Notes under the pieces: generated by a model
What the model saw: only the letters and a program-made list of their open reading frames with translations
Databases searched by the model: none
What the model was told of the DNA's origin: nothing
In this document: in pieces, positions 16,888-25,288 of the stretch
Layout of the letters: the number at the start of each line of letters is the position of its first letter
Position numbering within the stretch: position 1 is the stretch's first letter
Made by a program: the position numbers and the translations under genes
Origin: CAIMZW01 sp037133095
GTDB taxonomy: Bacteria > Actinomycetota > Actinomycetes > Nanopelagicales > Nanopelagicaceae
Direction of reading: 5' to 3'
Assembly (NCBI GenBank): GCA_037133095.1
Contig: JBAXOT010000014.1
Location: 1-40,808 of the forward strand
Length of the DNA: 40,808 nucleotides

Positions 16888-18015
16888 ATGTCAACGATTG
16901 CATGGATTTTGGCAATTGGTTTGTTGGGTCCGCTGTTGTCATTGCCGAAAAAATATAAGGTTCCAGTCGCGGTCGGTGAAATTCTTATTGGTGTGATGTT
17001 TGGCGAGAGCGGTCTCAAGAAAGTACCGCTGCATAATGCAAATCTTGCGCTCTTCGCCAGCATCGGCTTTGCGTTGGTGATGATGACGGTCGGCAGTCAC
17101 ATTGACATCCTTACGATTGTAAAACAACGATTATTGCCTCGGGCGCTTCTTAACCAATTGATCGTTACCACGTTCGGCGTACCCCTTGGTTATCTAATCG
17201 CTTGGATAACTGGAATCCATTTGGCTGGCGTGTTTGCGGTACTTACAATCAGCAGTTCCGCGGCCATCGTTTTACCCATTTTCGTTTCACAAAATCGCCA
17301 GCGCGAATCAGGTATTGCCACTTTGTTGGCACAAGTCGCCGTTGCTGATCTCCTCTGCATAATCGCGTTGCCATTGGCTCTGGGTGGTCACAAAGCTTCG
17401 AGATTAATTGAAGGTTCAGTCCTCATAACGGGTGCTGGAATTTTGGTGTACTTCTATTACTTCATCGCCCACAAAACTGGATTTGCCGATCGCATCCATG
17501 CATATTCCAAGCAACATCGGTTGGGCATTGAATTGCGGATTAGTTTGATCTTCCTCCTTTCTCTCGCCGCCCTCGCCCAACATTTCAGTATTTCGGTCAT
17601 GGTTGCTGGTTTCGCAATTGGCTTGGCGCTCGCCGCTAACGGCATCTCGCATCGACTTGACCACCAACTATTCGCCATCTCTGAAGGGTTCTTTAGTCCG
17701 TTCTTCTTTGTTTGGCTTGGGGCAGAGATTGATATCAGCCACTCCTTCAGTGATCGCCATCTATTACTCCTGACTTTAGGTCTAACCGCGGCAACTCTCC
17801 TTGCCCACGCCGCCACCGTTTTCGCCAAGCAGCCGCTGCTTATTTCCCTCAGCGCATCAGCACAGTTGGGGGTTCCCGTCGCCGCCGTGACAATCGGACA
17901 AGCGGATGGCATTCTCAGCGCAACCCAAGGTGGCGCAATCATGTTGGCGGCTCTGCTCACGATCGCAGTAACCGTCGTTTCCAATACCTTTATCCCTAAA
18001 GCAACCGTGGTGTAA
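16888..18015 (+). CDS. Cation/proton antiporter, CPA2 type
   Basis: 375 aa with about 11 hydrophobic segments. LSLPKKYKVPVAVGEILIGVMFGESGL is the conserved first inner segment of CPA2 exchangers (P..VGEIL.G...G). GFALVMMTVGSHIDI, TISSSAAIVLPIF and AQVAVADLLCIIALPLAL match the core helices of the Na/H exchanger family, where the aspartate in the VAD segment belongs to the ion site. The protein has no C-terminal TrkA-N domain, so it is the short form. It should exchange Na+ or K+ for protons across the cytoplasmic membrane. The C-terminal half retains FFFVWLGAEIDI. Confidence 0.87.
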   Translation: MSTIAWILAIGLLGPLLSLPKKYKVPVAVGEILIGVMFGESGLKKVPLHNANLALFASIGFALVMMTVGSHIDILTIVKQRLLPRALLNQLIVTTFGVPLGYLIAWITGIHLAGVFAVLTISSSAAIVLPIFVSQNRQRESGIATLLAQVAVADLLCIIALPLALGGHKASRLIEGSVLITGAGILVYFYYFIAHKTGFADRIHAYSKQHRLGIELRISLIFLLSLAALAQHFSISVMVAGFAIGLALAANGISHRLDHQLFAISEGFFSPFFFVWLGAEIDISHSFSDRHLLLLTLGLTAATLLAHAATVFAKQPLLISLSASAQLGVPVAAVTIGQADGILSATQGGAIMLAALLTIAVTVVSNTFIPKATVV

Positions 18016-18038
18016 TAACCAAGCAGACCGGAAAGACC

Positions 18039-18067
18039 TTAGAAAAGGCGGGGTTCTCAACTAATCT
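18039..18067 (+). promoter_or_regulatory. Predicted leaderless promoter of the pullulanase gene
   Basis: TTAGAA at 18039-18044, 17-nt spacer, TAATCT at 18062-18067, then GTCCCC and the ATG at 18074. There is no ribosome site upstream of the start. Confidence 0.5.
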
Positions 18068-18073
18068 GTCCCC

Positions 18074-20455
18074 ATGAAATCTAACTTTCGCCGAATTGCC
18101 CCTTATTTGGTTACGGCCCTTCTTGCCTCGGTCATCCCGACGGTATCCCTGTCGGCAGCTCAGGCCGCCTTGCCAGATACCGCCCACCTAACCGTCCACT
18201 ACCAGCGCACGTCGAGTGATTACAAGGATTGGAATGTCTACTTGTGGAAGGACCTTCCTGGTTCTTCGAGCGACAAGGAGATAAGTGCAGCGGGGGTCGC
18301 ATTTACCGGGCAGGACGATTTCGGTGTTATCGCCAAAGTAGACATCACGGCTCTCTCAACTTTTGATCAAGTCGGAATCATTATCCGCCGAGGTAATTGG
18401 TTAGAAAAAGAAGGTGGCATCGACCGGTTTATAAACACCTTCGATTCCAATGGAAATGCCGAAGTTTGGATTCGGCAAGGAGACAAAACTATCTACACCG
18501 CACCGCCAACTGCTCCTATCCCACCTAACGCCGCAGTGATTCAAGCCAAACTATTTGATTCGGCAGAGTTCGCTGCTAAATACACCTATAACGGAAATGA
18601 TTTGGGCAACACATATTCAAAATCTGCAACCAAGTTTCGAGTCTGGGCTCCGACGGCAACATCGGTTTCCTTACTTACCTTTCCATCTTTGACTGCTTCC
18701 GGCATTGAAGCAAAAGAAACGCCGATGGTTGCCGATGTTAATGGCACGTGGACCGCCACCGTTTCTGGGGATCAAAATGGTTTGTCCTACCTCTACCGCG
18801 TGACAGTTGAAGGCGCCGTTAACGATGTAGTGGATCCATACGTTCGAGCCACGACTATTAACGGAATCCGAGGCGTTGTTGTTGATCTTTCGCAAACTAA
18901 TCCTGCAGGATGGAGTAGCACCAAGCCCAAATTTTCGGGTAACCCAACCGACGCTTCGATTTATGAACTGCATGTCCGAGATCTCTCCATTGACCCAAGC
19001 AGCGGAGTCCCTGCGGCGCATCAGGGTAAATATTTGGCCTTTACCGATACGGCTACTTCCTACAAAGGGGTCCCTACAGGAATCGCACATATCAAATCTC
19101 TGGGCGTTACCCACGTAGAGTTATTGCCAATTTTCGACTACCAGTCGGTAGATGAATCTTCGCCAACATTTAACTGGGGTTACGACCCACAAAACTTCAA
19201 TGTTCCAGAAGGATCTTATTCAACCGATCCAACGAAGCCAACAACCAGAATCATTGAACTGAAAAGTGCGATTCAATCCATGCACAACTTAGGTCTGCGA
19301 GTAATTATGGATGTGGTGTACCACCACGTTTATAACGCAAGTACCTACAGTGAGAGTCTTATCGTTCCTGGCTACTTCTTCCGAACGGATGCCAGTGGCG
19401 ATCTCACCAATGGCAGTGGCGTTGGCAACGACGTGGCTGACGAAAGATCTATGGCAGCCAAGTTCATTACCGACTCGTTTAAATACTGGGCTACGGAATA
19501 TCACCTCGATGGATTCCGCATTGACCAAATGGGGCAGATGAGTATTGGCACAGTTAACCAAGCGCGTAAAGACCTGACTGCGATTGATTCATCAATCTTG
19601 ATGCTGGGCGAAGGTTGGTATGGACAAAGCTCGCTTTCTGCCACCAATGCCGCAACTCAAGCAAATATCGCCCAACTTCCAGGCGTTGCCGCATTTAACG
19701 ATCAAATTCGAGATGGCGCAAAGGGTTCGGTCTTTTCTGAGACGGATAAGGGTTTCGTCTCCGGTGCTTTCGTTAAAGCACTCGATGTGAAAGCAGGCAT
19801 AGTGGGAAATACCACCTACAACGGTGCACTTTCCAATGCCTGGACTACGGCAAGTCCGAGTCAATCGATCAACTATGTTGAATCGCATGACAATCAAACT
19901 ATCTTCGACAAATTGACTTCAAGTGCCATCGGCGCATCTGCTGCGACACTTGTCAAAATGGATCAGATGACTGCTGCTCTCGTGTACCTATCCCAGGGCG
20001 TTCCATTTATCCAGGCAGGGCAGGAATTCCTGCGATCTAAGGGCGGAAACGGTAATAGTTATAACTCCAGCGATGCAGTTAATTCTCTGAAGTGGAGCAC
20101 GTTGCCCACAAATATGGTCACCAATAATTATTACAAAGGCTTGTTGGCAATCCGAAAAGCGCATCCTGCATTTCGCTTGAGCACAAGTGCCGCGATTAAA
20201 TCCAATCTCGCATTTCTACCCACTTTAGACGGCGCAATTGCATTTACACTCGATGGCACCAAGAGCAAGGATTCGTGGAAGAAGATTGTTGTTGGTTTCA
20301 ATGCCACAACCGCGCCACAATCCCTCACTTTGCCAGCCAGCGGGAAGTGGAACGTGGTAGTCAATGGCAGTGTTGCTGGAACAAAGGTGCTCGCAGTAGT
20401 TAAGGGAGCAAAAGTTACAATTCCGGCCCAAACTTCGATTGTGCTTGAACAGTAA
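18074..20455 (+). CDS. pulA: Secreted type I pullulanase (GH13)
   Basis: 793 aa. Residues 1-32 are a Sec signal peptide ending AAQAA. A CBM41 (PUD) starch-binding domain follows at about 35-140 (LTVHYQRTSSDYKDWNVYLW). A CBM48-like domain lies near 190-270 (KFRVWAPTATSVSLL). The catalytic barrel has FNWGYDPQNFNVPEGSY at about 366, the pullulanase signature, DVVYHHVY, nucleophile Asp484 in GFRIDQM, acid Glu513 in GEGWYG and Asp606 in VESHDNQ. The enzyme cuts alpha-1,6 bonds in pullulan, glycogen or starch outside the cell. Its own promoter and a terminator at 20504 make it a single-gene unit. Confidence 0.95.
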   Translation: MKSNFRRIAPYLVTALLASVIPTVSLSAAQAALPDTAHLTVHYQRTSSDYKDWNVYLWKDLPGSSSDKEISAAGVAFTGQDDFGVIAKVDITALSTFDQVGIIIRRGNWLEKEGGIDRFINTFDSNGNAEVWIRQGDKTIYTAPPTAPIPPNAAVIQAKLFDSAEFAAKYTYNGNDLGNTYSKSATKFRVWAPTATSVSLLTFPSLTASGIEAKETPMVADVNGTWTATVSGDQNGLSYLYRVTVEGAVNDVVDPYVRATTINGIRGVVVDLSQTNPAGWSSTKPKFSGNPTDASIYELHVRDLSIDPSSGVPAAHQGKYLAFTDTATSYKGVPTGIAHIKSLGVTHVELLPIFDYQSVDESSPTFNWGYDPQNFNVPEGSYSTDPTKPTTRIIELKSAIQSMHNLGLRVIMDVVYHHVYNASTYSESLIVPGYFFRTDASGDLTNGSGVGNDVADERSMAAKFITDSFKYWATEYHLDGFRIDQMGQMSIGTVNQARKDLTAIDSSILMLGEGWYGQSSLSATNAATQANIAQLPGVAAFNDQIRDGAKGSVFSETDKGFVSGAFVKALDVKAGIVGNTTYNGALSNAWTTASPSQSINYVESHDNQTIFDKLTSSAIGASAATLVKMDQMTAALVYLSQGVPFIQAGQEFLRSKGGNGNSYNSSDAVNSLKWSTLPTNMVTNNYYKGLLAIRKAHPAFRLSTSAAIKSNLAFLPTLDGAIAFTLDGTKSKDSWKKIVVGFNATTAPQSLTLPASGKWNVVVNGSVAGTKVLAVVKGAKVTIPAQTSIVLEQ

Positions 20456-20503
20456 CTCCATAAGACATTTAATGAGTTGGCAGAGAATTAGAAGTCTATT
20501 TGC

Positions 20504-20528
20504 AGGCAAAACTCAGGTTTTGCCTTTT
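20504..20528 (+). terminator. Rho-independent terminator after the pullulanase gene
   Basis: A 9-bp perfect stem (AGGCAAAAC / GTTTTGCCT) with a TCAG loop, followed by a short T run. It lies 48 nt after the pullulanase stop. Confidence 0.75.
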
Positions 20529-20629
20529 GAATTATGGAACAGGAGAGGGACCCAGACTAAAGGGAGGTGCATCAAAAAAACCCAGCAGTAGACCTAGTTG
20601 AATGAGGGCAACGGGGATTTCGGAGAATG

Positions 20630-20646
20630 TCGATCGCAGTGATCGA
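20630..20646 (+). promoter_or_regulatory. Possible operator upstream of the ice-binding-like gene
   Basis: TCGATC-GCAGT-GATCGA, a perfect 6-bp inverted repeat with a 5-nt centre, 35 nt before the start codon. It could be a regulator site; no linked regulator is present. Confidence 0.3.
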
Positions 20647-20680
20647 GTTCTAAAAATTCGTATCAATTAGGAGTTCAACC

Positions 20681-22132
20681 ATGAAAGTTAATCGGTTATC
20701 TGCGACGCCAATTGCAATTGCATTGGTCGCTTCTCTGCTCGTATTCATCGCCGCCACGCCAAGTCAGGCGGCAACTTCGCCAGTTTTAGGCGCAGCCAAT
20801 AATTTTGCACTCTTGGCCGGCGGCGGACTGTCCAATGCGGGTTCCAGCACTGTTCAAGGCGAGATTGGCATTTATCCAACTATTTCTTACATAGACACTG
20901 GAAGTATTTCGCTTTCCGGTGGGTATCACTTTGGCGATGCGAGCGTCGTCGCTGCGACAAGTGCAGCTAGTGCGGCCTACGCTTCGGCTCAAACTTCAAC
21001 TCCCAGTACCGCCTTAACCGCTGATCTTGGTGGGCAAACTTTGACCCCCGGCGCCTATTCCAACCCCAATGGTTTAAGTATTAATGGGGTTCTGACTCTT
21101 GATGGAAAAGGTGACCAAAACGCGGCGTATATCTTTCAAACTCCGACCGCGCTGACAACGTCAGCCGCCAGCCACATCACGCTAATTAACGGCGTCCAAG
21201 CGTGTAACGTCTTCTGGCAAGTGGGAACTACTTCAAATCTCGGCGCAGGTTCCGATTTCAAGGGAAATCTGCTTGGCAACTCGCAAGTGATATTGGGCAA
21301 CACTGCCACGGTGCTGGGACGAGTTTTCTCCTTGCATGGAAACGTCACCATGAGCGCCAACTCGATCGTCAAACCTAGTTGCGTTACGTTCACAAAAGTC
21401 GCTTCAGTTATCACCGGGCTGACACCTGCCTCTGGGACTTTTCTACCAGGCGCAGTCATAAATCTTTCAAGCAAAGTCACACCAAAATCGGGTTCACTGG
21501 TGTGCACTGGTGCGGTCTCATATTCCTTGAACAAAAACCCCATAACTGGCGTAACAGGGACATTTGTTCTTGTTTCACCAGTAGCAACCAATAATTGGCA
21601 ACTGGGTTCCTACCACCTCACCGCCATGTATCCCGGCGATGTGAGCTGCCAGCCCTCCACTACTTCTGCGGATCTTAAATTCGGAGCCACAACCCAGAAC
21701 GCCATATCTGGCAATGGTTCATACGGCACTGCAGCGGCTAGGAATTCCTTCTCGATCTCATTGAGGAGCCTGTCAACGACTGGTTCCACAGCGCCGACAA
21801 TCTCGGGAAAGCTCACCTGGGAACAGCGCAAGACGTGGAAGTTCCAAGGAACGTTAAACACTTGGGTGCTTTCAAACAATATAAATACTGCTACAGGTAG
21901 CGGAACTCTCTGGTTTTACAACACCAAGAATCACGGTAATAAATGGATCCAAGCCACCACGGGAAATGCACTTGTGACCGTCCTGTTTGCATCAAATCAA
22001 TTCTCGGTGGGCGAGCACTCACGCTCTATTAGTAGTTTCGCTATTGGTTTTAGCGGAGTTCCAGTTGTTGGGATCCCTGTACTTCCAGCCCTGGGATCAC
22101 TAGTTAGTGTGAGCGGCGGCAACGATGACTAG
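20681..22132 (+). CDS. Secreted ice-binding-like (DUF3494) adhesin-type protein
   Basis: 483 aa. AGGAG precedes the ATG by 8 nt. Residues 1-31 are a signal peptide. Residues about 32-235 match the DUF3494/ice-binding-like beta-helix: LGAANNFALLAGGGLSNAG, STVQGEIGIYP, ALTADLGGQTLTPGAYS, LTLDGKGDQNAAYIFQT, VFWQVGTTSNLGAGSDFKGN and LLGNSQVILGNTATVLGRVFS. An Ig-like domain follows at about 240-335 and a third, unassigned beta-rich domain ends the chain. The fold is known from ice-binding proteins of cold-adapted microbes, but many members have no proven ice activity, so it may equally be a surface adhesin. No LPXTG or other anchor is visible. Confidence 0.85.
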   Translation: MKVNRLSATPIAIALVASLLVFIAATPSQAATSPVLGAANNFALLAGGGLSNAGSSTVQGEIGIYPTISYIDTGSISLSGGYHFGDASVVAATSAASAAYASAQTSTPSTALTADLGGQTLTPGAYSNPNGLSINGVLTLDGKGDQNAAYIFQTPTALTTSAASHITLINGVQACNVFWQVGTTSNLGAGSDFKGNLLGNSQVILGNTATVLGRVFSLHGNVTMSANSIVKPSCVTFTKVASVITGLTPASGTFLPGAVINLSSKVTPKSGSLVCTGAVSYSLNKNPITGVTGTFVLVSPVATNNWQLGSYHLTAMYPGDVSCQPSTTSADLKFGATTQNAISGNGSYGTAAARNSFSISLRSLSTTGSTAPTISGKLTWEQRKTWKFQGTLNTWVLSNNINTATGSGTLWFYNTKNHGNKWIQATTGNALVTVLFASNQFSVGEHSRSISSFAIGFSGVPVVGIPVLPALGSLVSVSGGNDD

Positions 22133-22152
22133 CCTCAACTAGCCATCCACAT

Positions 22153-22189
22153 ACAGATGTGACCTCTTCTCAGCGGAGGTCACATCTGT
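22153..22189 (+). terminator. Strong hairpin between convergent genes
   Basis: A perfect 14-bp stem (ACAGATGTGACCTC / GAGGTCACATCTGT) around a 9-nt loop, followed on the plus strand by TTCGCTT. It lies between the convergent ice-binding-like and alcohol dehydrogenase genes and probably ends transcripts, best for the plus strand. Confidence 0.75.
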
Positions 22190-22205
22190 TTCGCTTGCGT
22201 CCTAT

Positions 22206-23264
22206 CTACTTCTTGGTGATTATCACTTTCAGCGCTTTGGTTTCAGCGGCGCGAGAAAATGTGTCATACGCGTCAATGAATTGATCAAAAGTAAAGAAGT
22301 GGGTAGCCATCTTCGCGGCGTCAATCTTCTTACTTGCAACCAATTTGAGCAGCATTGGGGTGGTATTGGTGTTGACCAATCCCATACTGATCATGACGTT
22401 GGCGATCCAGAGGTTCTGTATTTGCAATTCCACTGGCTTACCGTGAACGCCAACGTTTGCAACTCTGCCGCCAGGGCGAACAATTTCAGTTGCCATGGTG
22501 AAAGTTGCGGGAACTCCGACAGCTTCGATTGCGACATCTACGCCAGCGCCATCGGTCAAGGCCATGACTTCTTCACGCCATTTTGGTTGACCAGAAACAA
22601 CGGTGTCGGTTGCACCAAACTCTCGAGATTTTTCAAGTCGGTTAACGTCAAGGTCAATCGCAATAACTCGAGCTGCACCATAGAGACCGGCAGTCGTTAT
22701 CGCAGCCAGCCCCACAGGACCCGCGCCAATAACCGCAACTACGTCTCCTGGCTTGACTCCGCCATATTGAACTCCGATTTCAAACCCAGTTGGGTAGATA
22801 TCGGAGAGCATTACGCCCTCAACATCGCTCACACTTTCAGGAAGCTTGTAAACCGAGTTTTCAGCATACGGAACACGGATAAATTCAGCTTGTGTGCCAT
22901 CGATTAGGTGACCGAATACCCAGCCAAGACCGGAAACACCCTCATCACCAAGGCAATGAGAATAGAGACCCATTTTGCAATTGCTACAAGTTCCGCAGGA
23001 TTTGATGCAGGAAATCAAAACACGATCTCCAACTTTCAAAGTTGTAATCGAATCACCAATTTCGGTTATCCGGCCAACTCCTTCGTGACCCAAGATTCGA
23101 CCTGGGGTTACTGCTGGAACATCGCCTTTAAGGATGTGCAAGTCGGTTCCGCAAATTGTCGTTGTATCAATTTCTACGATTACATCGGTAGGTTTTTGAA
23201 TTTTTGGATTTGGTACTTCTTGCCAGGTCTTCAAGCCTGGCCCGCCATAAACAAGGGCCTTCAT
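22206..23264 (-). CDS. Zinc-dependent alcohol dehydrogenase
   Basis: 352 aa from ATG 23264; an upstream extension of ten residues is possible but MKALVYGGPGLKTWQEVPNP is the normal family start. Catalytic zinc ligands are in TICGTDLHIL (Cys) and GHEGVG (His-Glu), structural zinc in SCIKSCGTCSNCKMGLYSHC. The Rossmann motif is GAGPVGLAA, followed by VIAIDLDVNRLEKSREFGA, where the Asp favours NAD. The sequence belongs to the NAD-dependent alcohol/threonine dehydrogenase-like MDR group and may act on short-chain alcohols. It has a promoter and an operator of its own. Confidence 0.9.
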   Translation of the reverse strand: MKALVYGGPGLKTWQEVPNPKIQKPTDVIVEIDTTTICGTDLHILKGDVPAVTPGRILGHEGVGRITEIGDSITTLKVGDRVLISCIKSCGTCSNCKMGLYSHCLGDEGVSGLGWVFGHLIDGTQAEFIRVPYAENSVYKLPESVSDVEGVMLSDIYPTGFEIGVQYGGVKPGDVVAVIGAGPVGLAAITTAGLYGAARVIAIDLDVNRLEKSREFGATDTVVSGQPKWREEVMALTDGAGVDVAIEAVGVPATFTMATEIVRPGGRVANVGVHGKPVELQIQNLWIANVMISMGLVNTNTTPMLLKLVASKKIDAAKMATHFFTFDQFIDAYDTFSRAAETKALKVIITKK

Positions 23265-23289
23265 GATCAATCCATTCGGATTAGAACGC

Positions 23290-23306
23290 TGCAAAAGTCT
23301 TTTGCA
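23290..23306 (-). promoter_or_regulatory. Operator palindrome of the alcohol dehydrogenase gene
   Basis: TGCAAAAGTCTTTTGCA is a perfect 7-bp inverted repeat with a 3-nt centre. It starts 2 nt downstream of the predicted -10 box, over the transcription start, where a repressor would be effective. The regulator is not in the window. Confidence 0.5.
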
Positions 23307-23308
23307 TC

Positions 23309-23337
23309 ATTATTATGCTCTTACTTCCTCCAGTTAA
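23309..23337 (-). promoter_or_regulatory. Predicted promoter of the alcohol dehydrogenase gene
   Basis: On the minus strand TTAACT (23337-23332), a 17-nt spacer and AATAAT (23314-23309). Transcription would start near 23302, within the operator palindrome, giving a leader of about 35 nt. Confidence 0.5.
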
Positions 23338-23542
23338 TACGGGTAATAGATGCACTTCACAGGTGATGTGGCAGACACTAAATCCCAGTCATTTTTCTTA
23401 TAACGACTACTCATATGCGAACCCCAAATTCAACTGTTATTAGTGCGCCATTCACCAAAATCATCGTCCTTGCAGCGGATGGACAGGCGAGGATTTATTC
23501 ACCTTCCCGGTTCCTATTCGTGTGCGCGGAAGGTGGGTAGAA

Positions 23543-23713
23543 ATGCAACACATACTTGATACGCCAGAATGCTCTTTCTGTCACTCGGAAGAGTTGCAAC
23601 TCTTTTATGGAAAATCCGATGGACTCATGGTCCAGTGTGTTGAATGCGGATATTCATGCTCTGCCTCCGATGAACATTTAGCCTCAGCCTCAATAAGTTT
23701 GGTGGCGAGTTAG
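23543..23713 (+). CDS. Zinc-ribbon microprotein
   Basis: 56 aa from ATG 23543, which has GGAAGGTGGG about 6 nt upstream. Two CxxC knuckles (CSFCHSEEL and VQCVECGYSC) flanking a short beta hairpin describe a zinc ribbon. The tail is rich in Ser, Ala and Glu. Such tiny ribbons occur in many actinobacteria without known role; binding to RNA, DNA or a protein partner is possible. It stands alone between the alcohol dehydrogenase and hydrolase genes. Confidence 0.7.
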   Translation: MQHILDTPECSFCHSEELQLFYGKSDGLMVQCVECGYSCSASDEHLASASISLVAS

Positions 23714-23813
23714 ATCTAAGTTGTCGACTCCAACCAAGCATCTCGCAACGGCTATTCTGGACAACTCAAAATTTGCCCTCGCGCACCTTCCCAAACACTG
23801 ATTTACTCGCCCC

Positions 23814-24692
23814 ATGAACCAACAATTCCTCACCCTGGCCGATGGACGACGACTAGAAATTTTCCTATCTGGTCAGCCAAGCCCTGCCGCGGTCATCTTC
23901 CACCACGGCACTCCCGGTGCCGCAATGACATGGGAAGAGTGGTTACCGACCGTCGAGTCACTCGGCGGATTTGCGATTGCCTATTCTCGGGCTGGGTACG
24001 GGCATAGTTCACGAAACGAAGGTCGCACCGTCATCGACAACACCAAAGATATTGCGCAAATCTGCGAACACTTTGGGATTCAGAAATTTGTCTCGATCGG
24101 TTGGTCAGGCGGCGGTCCGCACTGCCTAGCCGATACGACGCTCGAGCAGTCAGTGGCGGCAATCAGCATTGCCGGGGTCGGTGAGTATGGGGCTTCTGAT
24201 TTAGATTTTCTTGCGGGAATGGGTGAAGAGAATCATGTTGAATTTGGCGCTGCCGTTTCTGGAGCCGCCACCATTGAAGAATGGATGCAGCAGAACTCTG
24301 GTGGAACGGCAAATGTGACTGGCGAACAACTCATTGAATCCCTTGGCGGTCTAATCGGGGAGGCAGATAAGAAGTCACTCACGCCCGGGGCTGCCGATCT
24401 TATGGCTGGCGAATTTCGATACGCACTTGTTGCGGGGTATTACGGGTGGATGGACGACGATCTAGCTTTCGTGGAACCTTGGGGATTTGATCTCGCCAAG
24501 ATTTCTAAGCCAGTCGAACTTTGGCAAGGAGATGAGGACTTCATGGTTCCGCATTCACATGGGAAATGGCTGGCGAGCAAGATTCCCACCTCCCAACTCG
24601 TATTCGAGCCCGGTGAGGGTCACATATCCTTGGGAATTCACAAGCAATCCCAAATTATTTCTCGCGCCCTTGAATACCTGAATCTTGTCTAG
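23814..24692 (+). CDS. Alpha/beta hydrolase
   Basis: 292 aa. FHHGTPGAAMTWEEW is the oxyanion-hole HG region, AYSRAGYGHSSRN the following loop, and Ser98 in GWSGGG is the nucleophile. GDEDFMVP supplies the acid and EGHISLG the histidine. The protein has no signal peptide and acts in the cytoplasm on an ester, lactone, epoxide or similar bond; the substrate is open. A weak TTTACT box lies six bases before the ATG, so it may be leaderless. Its stop shares a CTAG with the stop of the opposing DUF1801 gene. Confidence 0.88.
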   Translation: MNQQFLTLADGRRLEIFLSGQPSPAAVIFHHGTPGAAMTWEEWLPTVESLGGFAIAYSRAGYGHSSRNEGRTVIDNTKDIAQICEHFGIQKFVSIGWSGGGPHCLADTTLEQSVAAISIAGVGEYGASDLDFLAGMGEENHVEFGAAVSGAATIEEWMQQNSGGTANVTGEQLIESLGGLIGEADKKSLTPGAADLMAGEFRYALVAGYYGWMDDDLAFVEPWGFDLAKISKPVELWQGDEDFMVPHSHGKWLASKIPTSQLVFEPGEGHISLGIHKQSQIISRALEYLNLV

Positions 24693-25093
24693 CTTCGATT
24701 CTGGAGATCGGACGTACTGAATGCCCTCTCTGTTCCACTCCTAATTATTGCCACCAGCGCCGACTCTGGTAAATCTAAAAAGTTTGCGAATTCGATACAA
24801 CTCTTTCCGCTTTGGAACTTCTCGAGCGCTTTGCCATATTTCGCTTGCAAAGTTGGCGAGCCGTAATAAGGCATCATGTGGAAAGAGACTTTATTACCCT
24901 TCTTTGCGCCAATCGCATAAATCATTTTTGAATTGTGGCTATAGAAGATATAGCCCGCGAGCCACTTTCCCCGATTAATACTCTCCTGTAAGCCTCGACT
25001 ATTTTCCAGAATCAGGCGTCGCAACTGGCGTATGGAAGTGGTCTGATCGAACGAGGCAGTAGCGAGCCACGCATCAAATTCACTTTCGAGCAT
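24689..25093 (-). CDS. DUF1801 (YdhG/YdeI-like) protein
   Basis: 134 aa. LRRLILENSRGLQESINRGKWLAGYIFYSHN, YAIGAKKGNKVSFHMMPYYG and LQAKYGKALEKFQSGKSCIEF follow the DUF1801 pattern (E.I.W..P.Y......i......k..v.l.f..g), a small fold related to frataxin-like YdhG. Members have been linked to iron handling and antimicrobial resistance, with little direct evidence. It is a leaderless single gene, overlapping the hydrolase stop by 4 nt. Confidence 0.78.
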   Translation of the reverse strand: MLESEFDAWLATASFDQTTSIRQLRRLILENSRGLQESINRGKWLAGYIFYSHNSKMIYAIGAKKGNKVSFHMMPYYGSPTLQAKYGKALEKFQSGKSCIEFANFLDLPESALVAIIRSGTERAFSTSDLQNRS

Positions 25094-25099
25094 TGTGCA

Positions 25100-25105
25100 A
25101 TCTTA
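25100..25105 (-). promoter_or_regulatory. -10 box of leaderless DUF1801 gene
   Basis: TAAGAT on the minus strand followed by TGCACA and the ATG at 25093. The six-base gap and absence of a ribosome site point to a leaderless transcript. Confidence 0.45.
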
Positions 25106-25276
25106 CGAAATAGCTGACGATTTGCGTAGGGTTGGAAACCGTTGGTGTTCCACGTGAAGTTTTGCCCGAATCCATACGATTTTAAGCGAAATCTTAACTA
25201 GTTAACGTTGGTCGGGATTTGCAGCCAAGCCTGCAGAAGGAGGTTGGTTGACTCTGCCACTTCGCTTTACAGTGAG

Positions 25277-25282
25277 TAGAAT
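25277..25282 (+). promoter_or_regulatory. -10 box of leaderless SOUL gene
   Basis: TAGAAT followed by GAAAAT and the ATG at 25289. A TTGACT at 25248-25253 is too far (23 nt) to be a normal -35 box. Confidence 0.45.
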
Positions 25283-25288
25283 GAAAAT

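Noticed and set aside
17457..17984. Long open frame antisense to the antiporter gene
   Set aside because: It lies wholly within the antiporter gene on the other strand, has no ribosome site or family features, and is a by-product of codon use.
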